Shown piece after piece: positions 1 to 6,545 of a DNA stretch of 18,821 bases. The notes below the pieces were generated by a model, which worked only from the letters and a program-made list of their open reading frames with translations, was not told the origin of the DNA and did no database searches. The position numbers and the translations under genes are program-made. The stretch lies in assembly GCA_902462015.1 (NCBI GenBank), contig CABPZV010000019.1, positions 1-18,821 of the forward strand. Reading direction: 5' to 3'. Numbering within the stretch: position 1 is the stretch's first letter; every line of letters begins with the position of its first letter. The DNA comes from an uncultured Eubacteriales bacterium. GTDB lineage: Bacteria > Bacillota > Clostridia > Oscillospirales > CAG-272.

Positions 1-345
1 CCCGGCCAAACCTGCCGCCAAAGGTATATTTTTATTTATGCGTATACTTATGCTTCCGCATGCTGTTTTTTTTAACTGCCGATACATACACACAAACTTT
101 TCCGCTGCCCTGTATGCCAAATTACCATGCCCAATTTCATTCAGTTCCGGAATATCACACACAACTGATATACTGTCAGGCATACTTAAATCACAGTCTA
201 TCTCTACTGTGTCATGCAATGAAATTCTGTGCATAACACTGTCAATCGTATGGTAACCGTCCGGCCTTTTACCCGTAATTTCAAGAAACAGATTAATTTT
301 TGCATAAGCTTTTTCTATAATGCTTTTTTTTCCGGCATCAGACAT
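1..345 (-). CDS. ispE: 4-diphosphocytidyl-2-C-methyl-D-erythritol kinase, N-terminal part (cut by window edge)
   Basis: The minus strand reads from ATG at 345 through 115 codons to the window edge with no stop. The N-terminus carries KAYAKINLFLEITGKRPDGY followed by HTIDSVMHRISLHD, the signature opening of IspE. The visible part ends in NIPLAAGLAG, the first half of the GHMP-kinase ATP-binding glycine loop. IspE phosphorylates the 2-hydroxyl of CDP-methylerythritol in the MEP isoprenoid pathway in the cytoplasm. An AGGGGA ribosome-binding site lies 5 nt before the ATG. In many Bacillota ispE follows rsmA; here rsmA is about 8 kb away, so that linkage is broken. About 60% of the expected protein is beyond the window. 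The family call is from motifs I can read, not a search. Confidence 0.93.
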   Translation of the reverse strand, partial: MSDAGKKSIIEKAYAKINLFLEITGKRPDGYHTIDSVMHRISLHDTVEIDCDLSMPDSISVVCDIPELNEIGHGNLAYRAAEKFVCMYRQLKKTACGSISIRINKNIPLAAGLAG

Positions 346-385
346 ATAAATCCCCTAATCTACTGCTCTGCAAGTTTCTTCTCTT

Positions 386-602
386 TATAGCTTAGGCAGA
401 ATGTCCCCACCATTAAGGCGGCAGCCTTAATGGTGGTCACCTTAATGGTGGTCGCCTCTTAAGGCGGCAGCCTTAATGGTGATCGCCTCTTAAGGCGATG
501 GCCTCTAAAGCGGTAGGAGACATTTCACCATTCAGTGGGAGATACAATCTTTTACTGGAATGGTTGCCACGCCATATGACGGGGCTAAAGCCCCTTATTG
601 AA
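386..602 (-). repeat. Structured intergenic repeat, copy A (expanded form)
   Basis: Read on the minus strand, this 217-bp copy starts TTCAATAAGG (593-602) and ends GCCTAAGCTATA (386-397), matching the ends of copies B and C. It contains the GGGGC/GCCCC hairpin (581-594) and a decayed form of the ACCATTC..GAATGGT hairpin. The ATGTCTCC / GGGGACAT closing stem encloses a domain longer than in B or C. That domain is a tandem array: CACCATTAAGG occurs three times and GCCTTAAGAGGCGA twice. On the plus strand this gives perfect hairpins at 408-435 (12-bp stem, 4-nt loop) and 482-499 (7-bp stem). The copy fills the gap between the DUF362 gene end and the ispE start, its right end facing ispE. Confidence 0.85.
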
Positions 603-606
603 TTAC

Positions 607-634
607 AGTCGGCGCATAAAGAAAAATGCCGACT
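607..634. other. Hairpin next to repeat A, 3' of the DUF362 gene
   Basis: AGTCGGC (607-613) pairs with GCCGACT (628-634) around a 14-nt A-rich loop. It lies just past the left end of repeat A and 53 nt after the DUF362 stop codon. There is no T-run on the minus-strand exit side, so it is not a textbook terminator. It could be a stability hairpin or part of an unrelated small repeat. Confidence 0.4.
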
Positions 635-686
635 AATGGCTATACAAAAAAACCAAAAGCTCTATTCGATTATCGTATTTTAAAAA

Positions 687-1808
687 TTAACGAATAAGCT
701 TAAAAATAATGTTCTTTTTAATATCAACGGCATGAATCGGACAAAGCTCCTGACAACAAAAGCATTTTATGCATCCCTTCCGATCTATCACAGCCTTTCC
801 GCCGCGAACCGAAATAGCATTTGCAGGACAGTTTTCCGCGCATCTTCCGCATCCTACACACTTTGATAAGATTACCTCAGGCCTCGGCTGCAGAAAAGGC
901 GGCAGCAAAGAAAATATTTTTCCCCGCTTTGCATCTGAATGAAGATAATCCTTAACTCTGAAAGAATCAATATCATCACCCAAAATACACATCTCACTTT
1001 CCTTAGGACAAAGTCCGCGTCGCTTCGCCTCCTCAACCATCGGAACTTCTCCGTCATGGCATATAATTTCAGATGCAGCTAAATCAAGCGCATACGGATT
1101 CTCCGAGACAAGCAGGCATCCCACTTTTCTGGGAGAACCTCCTGAAGGTCCGTTTCCCTCCATACCGACTACAGCGTCGCAAAAGCTTATTATCCTCTTT
1201 GAACTGCAAAGCATATCGCAAAGATCAATAAGCACGTCTCCGAACTTTTGTTGATTTGAAAATCTGGCATGCATCTCAACCTTTTGAGTTCCGGGAATTA
1301 CCCCGAACAGATTTTTCACCGCATTAGTCATTCCGGTAAGCGTGTGCGTTTTAAGCTTGCAGACATTAAAAATAACATCAGCGTCTGCAATAGCATTAAT
1401 AACATTAAAATTTTTAGAGTTTTTTGCATTGGGTGCAGACATCGTCCGAAATCCCATATCGGTATTAAGAACCGCCCCGGAGTTTTTAGCCACCTCGTCA
1501 ACTTTGTTCATCTTATAGTTGTGCTTCATAAGCGAAAGAGTAAACGGTCCTCCGGGACTCTCTGCAATCGTAACGTGTGCGCCGCATGAAACGGCAATCC
1601 TTGAAACCGCTTCTATAACCGCAGGGTTCGTACAAGCAGCCGTGTCCGGCTTTGAAGCGACTACTAAGTTAGGCTTGACTGCAATGCGTTTACCTGCAAA
1701 AGCAGAAAGATCAATCCCTAACTCGAAAATCTGTTCTCTAAATATTTTTTCTATCTTAGAGACATCGTAATCTTCACACCGCCTGACAGAGACAGTACAA
1801 ATCATCAT
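687..1808 (-). CDS. DUF362 domain protein with C-terminal 2[4Fe-4S] ferredoxin domain
   Basis: This is a 373-residue protein. Residues about 35-290 form a DUF362 domain: KPNLV near 45, KLKTHTLTGMTNAVKNLFG at 151-169, and GMEGNGPSGGSPRKVG at 215-230. The C-terminus (about 311-365) is a bacterial-type ferredoxin with two complete CxxCxxCxxxCP motifs, C317/C320/C323/C327 and C346/C349/C352/C356, each expected to bind a [4Fe-4S] cluster. The exact reaction of DUF362 proteins is not known to me; they are common in anaerobes and presumed redox-active. No signal peptide is visible, so cytoplasmic. ATG at 1808 is followed at once by a second ATG, and no strong Shine-Dalgarno precedes either. A promoter candidate lies at 1983-2011. 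The gene is probably monocistronic: repeat A separates it from ispE. Confidence 0.85.
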   Translation of the reverse strand: MMICTVSVRRCEDYDVSKIEKIFREQIFELGIDLSAFAGKRIAVKPNLVVASKPDTAACTNPAVIEAVSRIAVSCGAHVTIAESPGGPFTLSLMKHNYKMNKVDEVAKNSGAVLNTDMGFRTMSAPNAKNSKNFNVINAIADADVIFNVCKLKTHTLTGMTNAVKNLFGVIPGTQKVEMHARFSNQQKFGDVLIDLCDMLCSSKRIISFCDAVVGMEGNGPSGGSPRKVGCLLVSENPYALDLAASEIICHDGEVPMVEEAKRRGLCPKESEMCILGDDIDSFRVKDYLHSDAKRGKIFSLLPPFLQPRPEVILSKCVGCGRCAENCPANAISVRGGKAVIDRKGCIKCFCCQELCPIHAVDIKKNIIFKLIR

Positions 1809-1970
1809 TTTTTACCCAGCCTTGATTTAAGGCTTCCCTTCTATCATATGTAAAATTCAATTGGCTCACAAAAACAGTTATTCATAAGCGGTGCCGCATC
1901 ACAAGACATTTCAGCAGTGAATAAACAACATCAATTTCCTAAACGTACATGTTGCTCATTTCTTTTCTTC

Positions 1971-1980
1971 AATGTACATT
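1971..1980. promoter_or_regulatory. Palindromic operator candidate before the DUF362 gene
   Basis: AATGTACATT is a perfect 10-bp palindrome just downstream of the predicted minus-strand -10 box (1983-1988), about where transcription would start. A second GTACAT lies at 1945-1950. A start-site palindrome can be an operator, but no regulator is adjacent, and short AT-rich palindromes are common by chance. Confidence 0.25.
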
Positions 1981-1982
1981 TA

Positions 1983-2011
1983 ATTATACAATATCTTTAA
2001 CGGCAAATCAA
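1983..2011 (-). promoter_or_regulatory. Promoter candidate for the DUF362 gene
   Basis: On the minus strand TTGATT (2006-2011) and TATAAT (1983-1988) are separated by 17 bp. The predicted start leaves a leader of about 170 nt before the gene at 1808. With the promoter at 2066-2094 it makes a divergent pair inside the 327-bp gap 1809-2135, which holds no gene or repeat copy. Confidence 0.5.
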
Positions 2012-2065
2012 TACAAAAATCAATTTTACATTTTATCATTTCTCAATATCAAACAGGGTTTAAAC

Positions 2066-2094
2066 TTGACATGGTATAAACAAAGTAGTATCAT
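2066..2094 (+). promoter_or_regulatory. Promoter of trmO
   Basis: TTGACA (2066-2071), a 17-bp spacer and TATCAT (2089-2094) make a near-consensus sigma-A promoter. Transcription would begin near 2101, giving a leader of about 35 nt before the trmO start codon. Confidence 0.7.
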
Positions 2095-2135
2095 AGCAAT
2101 ACAATCAAATTAAATGGCCGGATGGTATTTTACCC

Positions 2136-2900
2136 ATGTTATATAAAGAAGAAAATGTCATAAAACCTATAGCATATATCCGTACTGAATTCCCTTCAAA
2201 ATTCGGCATACCAAGGCAAAGTTCTCTTAAAGATAATTTATTTGGTACCATAGTATTTGAGGAAAAATACAGCCATGAAGAGGCTTTCCGCGAGCTTCAA
2301 GGATTTTCACATCTCTGGATTATATGGCATTTTTCCGAGACTGAAAAAACCGAAGCCGCGCTTACAGTCAGACCTCCGAGACTCGGCGGAAACAAACGCG
2401 TAGGCGTCTTTGCGTCAAGATCTCCATACCGTCCGAATTCACTCGGACTATCCTGCGTAAAGCTTGAAAGGATATGCAGCGGAGGCAGACTGTGTAATAT
2501 TCCTTACTGTCCGCTCGGAAAAAAGTCGTGCAAAAAGCTCAGGGGTACATCCCTGCTTGTATCTGGAATAGATATGAAAGATAATACCCCTATATTCGAT
2601 ATAAAGCCATATATTCCAATCACTGATTGCCATCCTGATGCGTCGGAAGGATATACATCAATCACACAAAATCACCGTCTGACGGTAATTTTACCTGATA
2701 ATATAAGCTCGGTTATTCCGCCCGAAAAGATTGCACGGCTTACATCTGTTCTCGAGGATGACCCACGCCCGGGTTACAGACACTCATCAGAAAAATCTGA
2801 TAAAATATATCATATTGAGTTCGATATATACGATATTCCATTTCAGGTAAAATCCGGTAAACTAATAGTTATGGACGGTATAAAAACAAATAGGACTTGA
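2136..2900 (+). CDS. trmO: tRNA (adenine37-N6)-methyltransferase TrmO (TsaA/YaeB family)
   Basis: This 254-residue protein carries the TsaA signatures: FGIPRQSSL (23-31), GFSHLWIIWHF (56-66), VRPPRLGGNKRVGVFASRSP (78-97) then YRPNSLGLS, and TPIFDIKPYIP (151-161). The C-terminal domain has EDDPRPGYR (207-215). TrmO uses S-adenosylmethionine to methylate N6 of t6A37, giving m6t6A, in threonine tRNA; in E. coli it acts on tRNA-Thr(GGU). The length is near the roughly 235 residues of the E. coli protein. Between VKLERI and LLVSGIDM there is a cysteine-rich stretch, C114, C120, C125, C132 (spacing x5, x4, x6), where I expect a short plain turn in the family. ATG at 2136 is chosen because the homologous region begins a few residues later; the ribosome-binding site is weak (GGATGG). 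It appears monocistronic. Confidence 0.93.
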   Translation: MLYKEENVIKPIAYIRTEFPSKFGIPRQSSLKDNLFGTIVFEEKYSHEEAFRELQGFSHLWIIWHFSETEKTEAALTVRPPRLGGNKRVGVFASRSPYRPNSLGLSCVKLERICSGGRLCNIPYCPLGKKSCKKLRGTSLLVSGIDMKDNTPIFDIKPYIPITDCHPDASEGYTSITQNHRLTVILPDNISSVIPPEKIARLTSVLEDDPRPGYRHSSEKSDKIYHIEFDIYDIPFQVKSGKLIVMDGIKTNRT

Positions 2901-2992
2901 ATAAAAAAGCTGACTTATAACCATCCCGTACGGTTTGATATTACCTTTAAATCCCTATTTTCAGGTTTGCTAATCAAATCTATATATATCCA

Positions 2993-4933
2993 TTATGTAT
3001 GCAGTTCCTTTTCTTTCTCATTTCCGTCTATATATCTCTTAGCCTGAGCAGAAAAAAGCTCGTAATAATGGCCATGAAGACTCATCAGTTCATCATGACT
3101 TCCCAGCTCAATTATACTTCCATTGCAAAGAACGACAATTTTATTTGCAACAGTTGCACTTGACAGTCTGTGAGATACAAAAATCGTAGTTTTATCCTTT
3201 CGCAGCGAATCAAACTGATTATAAATTTCCTGCTCGGCCATTGCATCAAGAGATGCTGTAGGCTCGTCAAGAATTACTATGTCGGAATCAGAGTAAAATG
3301 CCCGTGCGATTGAAAGCTTTTGCCATTGTCCGACAGACAGCTCAATCCCGTTATTTTCAAAATAACGCATTAGCGGAGTATTATATTTTTCAGGAAGCTT
3401 CTCGATAAACAAATCTGCACCGCTTTGCTGAGCAGCATGTCTTATCAGACTCGGATCCACTTCGGTTCTTATATTGCCAAACGCAATATTTTCTGCTGCA
3501 TTTACCGCATACTTTCCAAAATCCTGAAAAATAATTCCATATATACTATATAGCTCATCGGTAGCATATTCGCGTATATCATGACCGTCAAGCAATATTA
3601 CTCCTTCTGTAGGATCGTACAGACGTGTAATCAGCTTGATAAGCGTAGTTTTCCCTGCTCCGTTAAGTCCGACAAGAACTACAGTGTCGCCCGGTTCAAT
3701 CACAAGATTTACATTTTTAATTACATCCCTGCCTGTATTCGGATACCGGAATGAAACATTTATGAGTTCAAGCCTATGTCCAGTGTGATGTGCCGGATGT
3801 CTTGGCTCAGCAACAGACGGAACAACAGTCGGCCTTTCATTCATAAAAGAAATCATATTATCTATAAACAGCGTCCCTTCATAAATAGAAGCTGTTGTTG
3901 TAATAAGAGTTGCAATTCCTGCCGATATTGAAGTAAGCGCACCGGTATACAGTGAGTAATCACCAATTTTATAAGTTCCGGTACATACTCCGTGAGCAAT
4001 AAAAAGAAATAAGCCACAATTTACCAGAGACGAAAGCAATGTCATGGCGATATGAAGCATACCTTCATTTACAAACAGCTTTTTCAGACCTGAAAAATAG
4101 TTGCGAAACACCTTTTTATATCGTCCGATGAAAAAATCAGCAAGTCCGAATATACGGAGTTCTTTTGCCATGTCCTTATCGGTAACCAAAGATGAATAAT
4201 AGCTCATTTGACGGCGGTCTTTAGAACGATGACGCATATATAAAAAATTCTTACGTCTGTATGTAAAGTTTATTACCGCAGACGGAATACTAATAAGAGT
4301 TATAATCAAAGGAGCAAACGGACTGATCGCCCAAAGAATCACGATAAATGAAACCATACTGATCGCTGTGCTGACAACGGTGAAATTGGAGTTTAAAATC
4401 TGAATAGGACGGTGTCCGGCTTCCCTGCTGGCGTTTTCCAGCTTTTCATAAAAATCCGGCCTGTCAAAGCTTGATATATCTATATTTTTTGCCTTATCCA
4501 TAATTTTCACATTGACATTGTTGACAACAAGCTCTCCGGCTATATTTGTGATAATTCCGTTTATTCTTGATACAATTGCAGTAACAAAAGAAAGGACAAA
4601 CGTCATGACGAGCCAAAACACAACGGTCTTGAAGCTGTTTTCACCGACAGAAACAAACGAAGTATAAGCATCCGCAAGAGTATTTAGAAGTTTGGCGTTG
4701 ACAAAAGCGCTAACAATAGGTGTTACTCCGTTAAAAACCGCCATAAATATCATTACAAACAATATCCATGGACGTGTGTCCCAGACAATCTTAAATATGT
4801 AAAAAAGGCGGAATAAAAATTTTCCAATCAGTCTTTTAAGATAAGCCGGCACCTCACAAAACGATTTTGGTTTAGGTTCCTTAAGCTTTTCCGACGCCTC
4901 ATGCATAGAGGGCGGGGGTCCTCCGGGATTCAT
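2993..4933 (-). CDS. ABC exporter, fused permease and ATPase (peptide or multidrug exporter type)
   Basis: This 646-residue half-transporter has a membrane domain (about 50-360, roughly six segments, including 56-75, 103-122, 185-202, 206-222 and 296-314) followed by an ATPase domain. The ATPase shows Walker A GLNGAGKTT (422-430), Q-loop IIFQDF (467-472), signature LSVGQWQKLSIARA (532-545), Walker B IVILDEPTASLD (552-563) and switch histidine VSHRL (586-590). It should work as a homodimer or pair with another half-transporter in the cytoplasmic membrane. The signature is LSVGQ rather than LSGGQ; the GQWQK context resembles lantibiotic/peptide exporters such as NisT (family recollection). The N-terminal tail of about 40 residues is proline-rich, then basic. 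GGAGGAA precedes the ATG, squeezed between it and the left end of repeat B. No partner gene or precursor peptide is seen nearby, so the substrate is unknown. Confidence 0.9.
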   Translation of the reverse strand: MNPGGPPPSMHEASEKLKEPKPKSFCEVPAYLKRLIGKFLFRLFYIFKIVWDTRPWILFVMIFMAVFNGVTPIVSAFVNAKLLNTLADAYTSFVSVGENSFKTVVFWLVMTFVLSFVTAIVSRINGIITNIAGELVVNNVNVKIMDKAKNIDISSFDRPDFYEKLENASREAGHRPIQILNSNFTVVSTAISMVSFIVILWAISPFAPLIITLISIPSAVINFTYRRKNFLYMRHRSKDRRQMSYYSSLVTDKDMAKELRIFGLADFFIGRYKKVFRNYFSGLKKLFVNEGMLHIAMTLLSSLVNCGLFLFIAHGVCTGTYKIGDYSLYTGALTSISAGIATLITTTASIYEGTLFIDNMISFMNERPTVVPSVAEPRHPAHHTGHRLELINVSFRYPNTGRDVIKNVNLVIEPGDTVVLVGLNGAGKTTLIKLITRLYDPTEGVILLDGHDIREYATDELYSIYGIIFQDFGKYAVNAAENIAFGNIRTEVDPSLIRHAAQQSGADLFIEKLPEKYNTPLMRYFENNGIELSVGQWQKLSIARAFYSDSDIVILDEPTASLDAMAEQEIYNQFDSLRKDKTTIFVSHRLSSATVANKIVVLCNGSIIELGSHDELMSLHGHYYELFSAQAKRYIDGNEKEKELHT

Positions 4934-4950
4934 AAAATATAAATTCCTCC

Positions 4951-5104
4951 TTCAATAAGGGGCTTTAGCCCCGTCAAATGGCGTGGCAACCATTCAGTAG
5001 GAGATTGTATCTCCCACTGAATGGTGAAATGTAACCCATCGCCATTAAAGCTTCCGCTTTAATGGCGATTGCCTTAATGGCGGGGAACATCTGCCTAAGT
5101 TATA
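4951..5104 (+). repeat. Structured intergenic repeat, copy B
   Basis: This 154-bp copy runs from TTCAATAAGG to GCCTAAGTTATA. In order it has a GGGGC-TTTA-GCCCC hairpin (4959-4972) and a 37-nt hairpin at 4989-5025, in which ACCATTCAGT pairs with ACTGAATGGT and GGAGAT with ATCTCC around one A/C mismatch. ATGT..CCC and GGGGAACAT then form a closing stem around a perfect 14-bp hairpin (5038-5069, loop TTCC). It shares a 47-nt exact run (4968-5014) with copy C. Its left end lies only 17 nt upstream of the ABC exporter start, so it would be part of that gene's leader, antisense to this orientation. Confidence 0.9.
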
Positions 5105-5193
5105 ATTTTTTTAAGGGCTAAAAGCCTTTATGATAAAGTGTCTCGAAAAAAGTTATTAAAACACAAAGAAAAATTGTCTAAACAAAACTTGCA

Positions 5194-5215
5194 CCTTAAA
5201 GCTTTAGCTTTAAGG
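5194..5215. promoter_or_regulatory. Palindrome at the start site of the ABC exporter transcript
   Basis: CCTTAAAGC and GCTTTAAGG form a perfect 9-bp inverted repeat around TTTA. It begins about 3 nt after the predicted minus-strand -10 box (5218-5223), so it would overlap transcription start. It may be an operator or a 5'-end RNA hairpin. It lies in the 288-bp segment between repeats B and C, where I find no ORF of useful length. Confidence 0.4.
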
Positions 5216-5217
5216 TT

Positions 5218-5247
5218 ATTATACCACAAATGCAATACTACACACAA
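5218..5247 (-). promoter_or_regulatory. Extended -10 promoter candidate for the ABC exporter
   Basis: On the minus strand a TGG triplet precedes TATAAT (5218-5223), giving an extended -10, with TTGTGT (5242-5247) 18 bp upstream as a weak -35. Transcription from here would give a leader of about 280 nt carrying the 5194-5215 palindrome and the whole of repeat B before the exporter start at 4933. Confidence 0.45.
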
Positions 5248-5392
5248 GAAGAATTTGTTAACTAATTAATTATTTTATGAAAAATATTGCCTTTCTTTTT
5301 CTAATACTGTTAATTGATATACTAATCTAATAAGAGTAATATTTTCATGCATAAAATCCGAAAACGCATCGAAAGAAGACTTTTTATTTCAG

Positions 5393-5544
5393 TTCAATAA
5401 GGGACTTGCCCCGTCAAATGGCGTGGCAACCATTCAGTAGGAGATTGTATCTCCTACTGAATGGTGAAATGTAACCCGCTGCCATTAAAGCGGAAGTTTT
5501 AATGGCGATTACCCTAATGGCGGGACATCTTTGCCTAAGTTATA
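5393..5544 (+). repeat. Structured intergenic repeat, copy C
   Basis: This 152-bp copy has the same orientation as copy B, 442 bp further on. The 37-nt hairpin (5429-5465) is perfect here, 17 bp with loop TGT, because the A/C mismatch of copy B is an A-T pair. The 5' GC hairpin is shortened (GGGACTTGCCCC). The enclosed hairpin keeps most pairs, partly as G-T, but its loop reads GGAA instead of TTCC. The right end GCCTAAGTTATA runs into the metallopeptidase gene: TTA at 5540-5542 is that gene's stop codon read on the minus strand. Confidence 0.9.
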
Positions 5545-6316
5545 TATGCCAGCAAGCCGCAATTACTCCACTGAGACGGTGAAGCTCTTCCGCCGACTGA
5601 GAATAATCAGGCATAAAATTTTTAACGTGCCGCCAAAAACGCGCTCCGTGATTTGGCTCTGAAATATGACAAAGCTCATGAACGATAACCGAATCGATTG
5701 CTTGAATAGACGCAAGCATAACGCGCCAGGAAAAGCAAATTCTAACATTTGAATGACGCTTGTCATGAATACAGCTGCCCCACTGTTTTTTTGCTGAGGT
5801 TATTTTAACCGGAGGGCACTCAGTTCCAAGCTTAGAGGCGATTTCTGCCATACGCACCGGAATATAACGTTTTGCCAAAGCTATATAAACTGCTTCGAGA
5901 GCTCTCTCTATCTGCTCGTCAAAAAGCTCCGGGGCTATCACAAAACCGCGGTCAAAACGTCCAGCCCTGCACGACACTGGATCAAGCATAAGCTTTTCCG
6001 CAAATGTTCCGGAAAGCGCTGTAATATCTGGGTAGGAATATAGATCTCCTTCAGAATAAATACCAAAAAGGATTCCAAAAAGAGGAGTATAAGAACCGTA
6101 TGCAAGTTCAAAGCAAATATTTTTTCTCATAAAGGAGCGGTATTCACAAAGCTTTTTTTCAATAATGCTTTGTTTTTTCTCGGCAAGTTGGATAATATAA
6201 TCATTTGAAGTTCCTCGCGGAACTGTTACCTCAACCGTATCAGAAGAAATAATACGAAAAGTTATACTTTTTTTAGCGCGATCGGATACAACAATATTTA
6301 ATTTATAGCCAGACAT
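5540..6316 (-). CDS. YgjP-like zinc metallopeptidase (DUF45 / SprT-type)
   Basis: The protein is 258 residues from ATG 6316. The C-terminal catalytic region has KKQWGSC (176-182) and the zinc motif HELCH (213-217) followed by NH (222-223) and FW. HExxH supplies two zinc ligands and the glutamate base, as in the YgjP/DUF45 family of M48-like gluzincins. The physiological substrate is not known. The first 60 residues match the usual strand-rich start of the family. An ATG at 6328 is also in frame, but it has no ribosome-binding site, whereas AGGA lies 5 nt before 6316. The C-terminus after MPDYS is short and unlike the basic tail I recall, and its stop codon comes from repeat C, so the end may have been altered by that insertion. 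The gene follows the pckG terminator and is probably transcribed alone. Confidence 0.85.
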   Translation of the reverse strand: MSGYKLNIVVSDRAKKSITFRIISSDTVEVTVPRGTSNDYIIQLAEKKQSIIEKKLCEYRSFMRKNICFELAYGSYTPLFGILFGIYSEGDLYSYPDITALSGTFAEKLMLDPVSCRAGRFDRGFVIAPELFDEQIERALEAVYIALAKRYIPVRMAEIASKLGTECPPVKITSAKKQWGSCIHDKRHSNVRICFSWRVMLASIQAIDSVIVHELCHISEPNHGARFWRHVKNFMPDYSQSAEELHRLSGVIAACWHI

Positions 6317-6383
6317 TCCATTCCTCATATTTTTAAAGAAATTTCAACATATGGTTACTCGCGAATATTAACCAAATATACAA

Positions 6384-6416
6384 AAACGCTCCCGATTATC
6401 AATAACGGGAGCGTTT
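6384..6416 (-). terminator. Intrinsic terminator of pckG
   Basis: AAACGCTCCCG (6384-6394) pairs with CGGGAGCGTTT (6406-6416). On the minus strand the hairpin is followed by TTTTTG, as expected for Rho-independent termination. It lies about 130 nt beyond the pckG stop codon and before the metallopeptidase gene. Confidence 0.8.
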
Positions 6417-6545
6417 GGAATATTGCCTTATTATTAGCAGAACACTGCTGCAAATGTTTTCAGTTTAAGCTATTACATTGCTGAAAAACAAGTTAAGCAT
6501 ACCGTATATATATGCCGAAAAACATACCTCGACAGGTTATACGGC

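Noticed and set aside
408..520. CRISPR-like array in repeat A
   Set aside because: The repeated modules are 11-14 nt, contiguous and self-pairing, with no unique spacers and no cas gene nearby.
386..602. Repeat copies as promoter carriers (right end TATAAT-like)
   Set aside because: Copies B and D end in TATAAT, but I find no -35 at 16-18 bp in any copy, so outward promoter activity is not supported.
498..683. Plus-strand ORF of 61 codons in the ispE-DUF362 gap
   Set aside because: It is formed by repeat A and the hairpin beside it, has no ribosome-binding site and resembles no protein.
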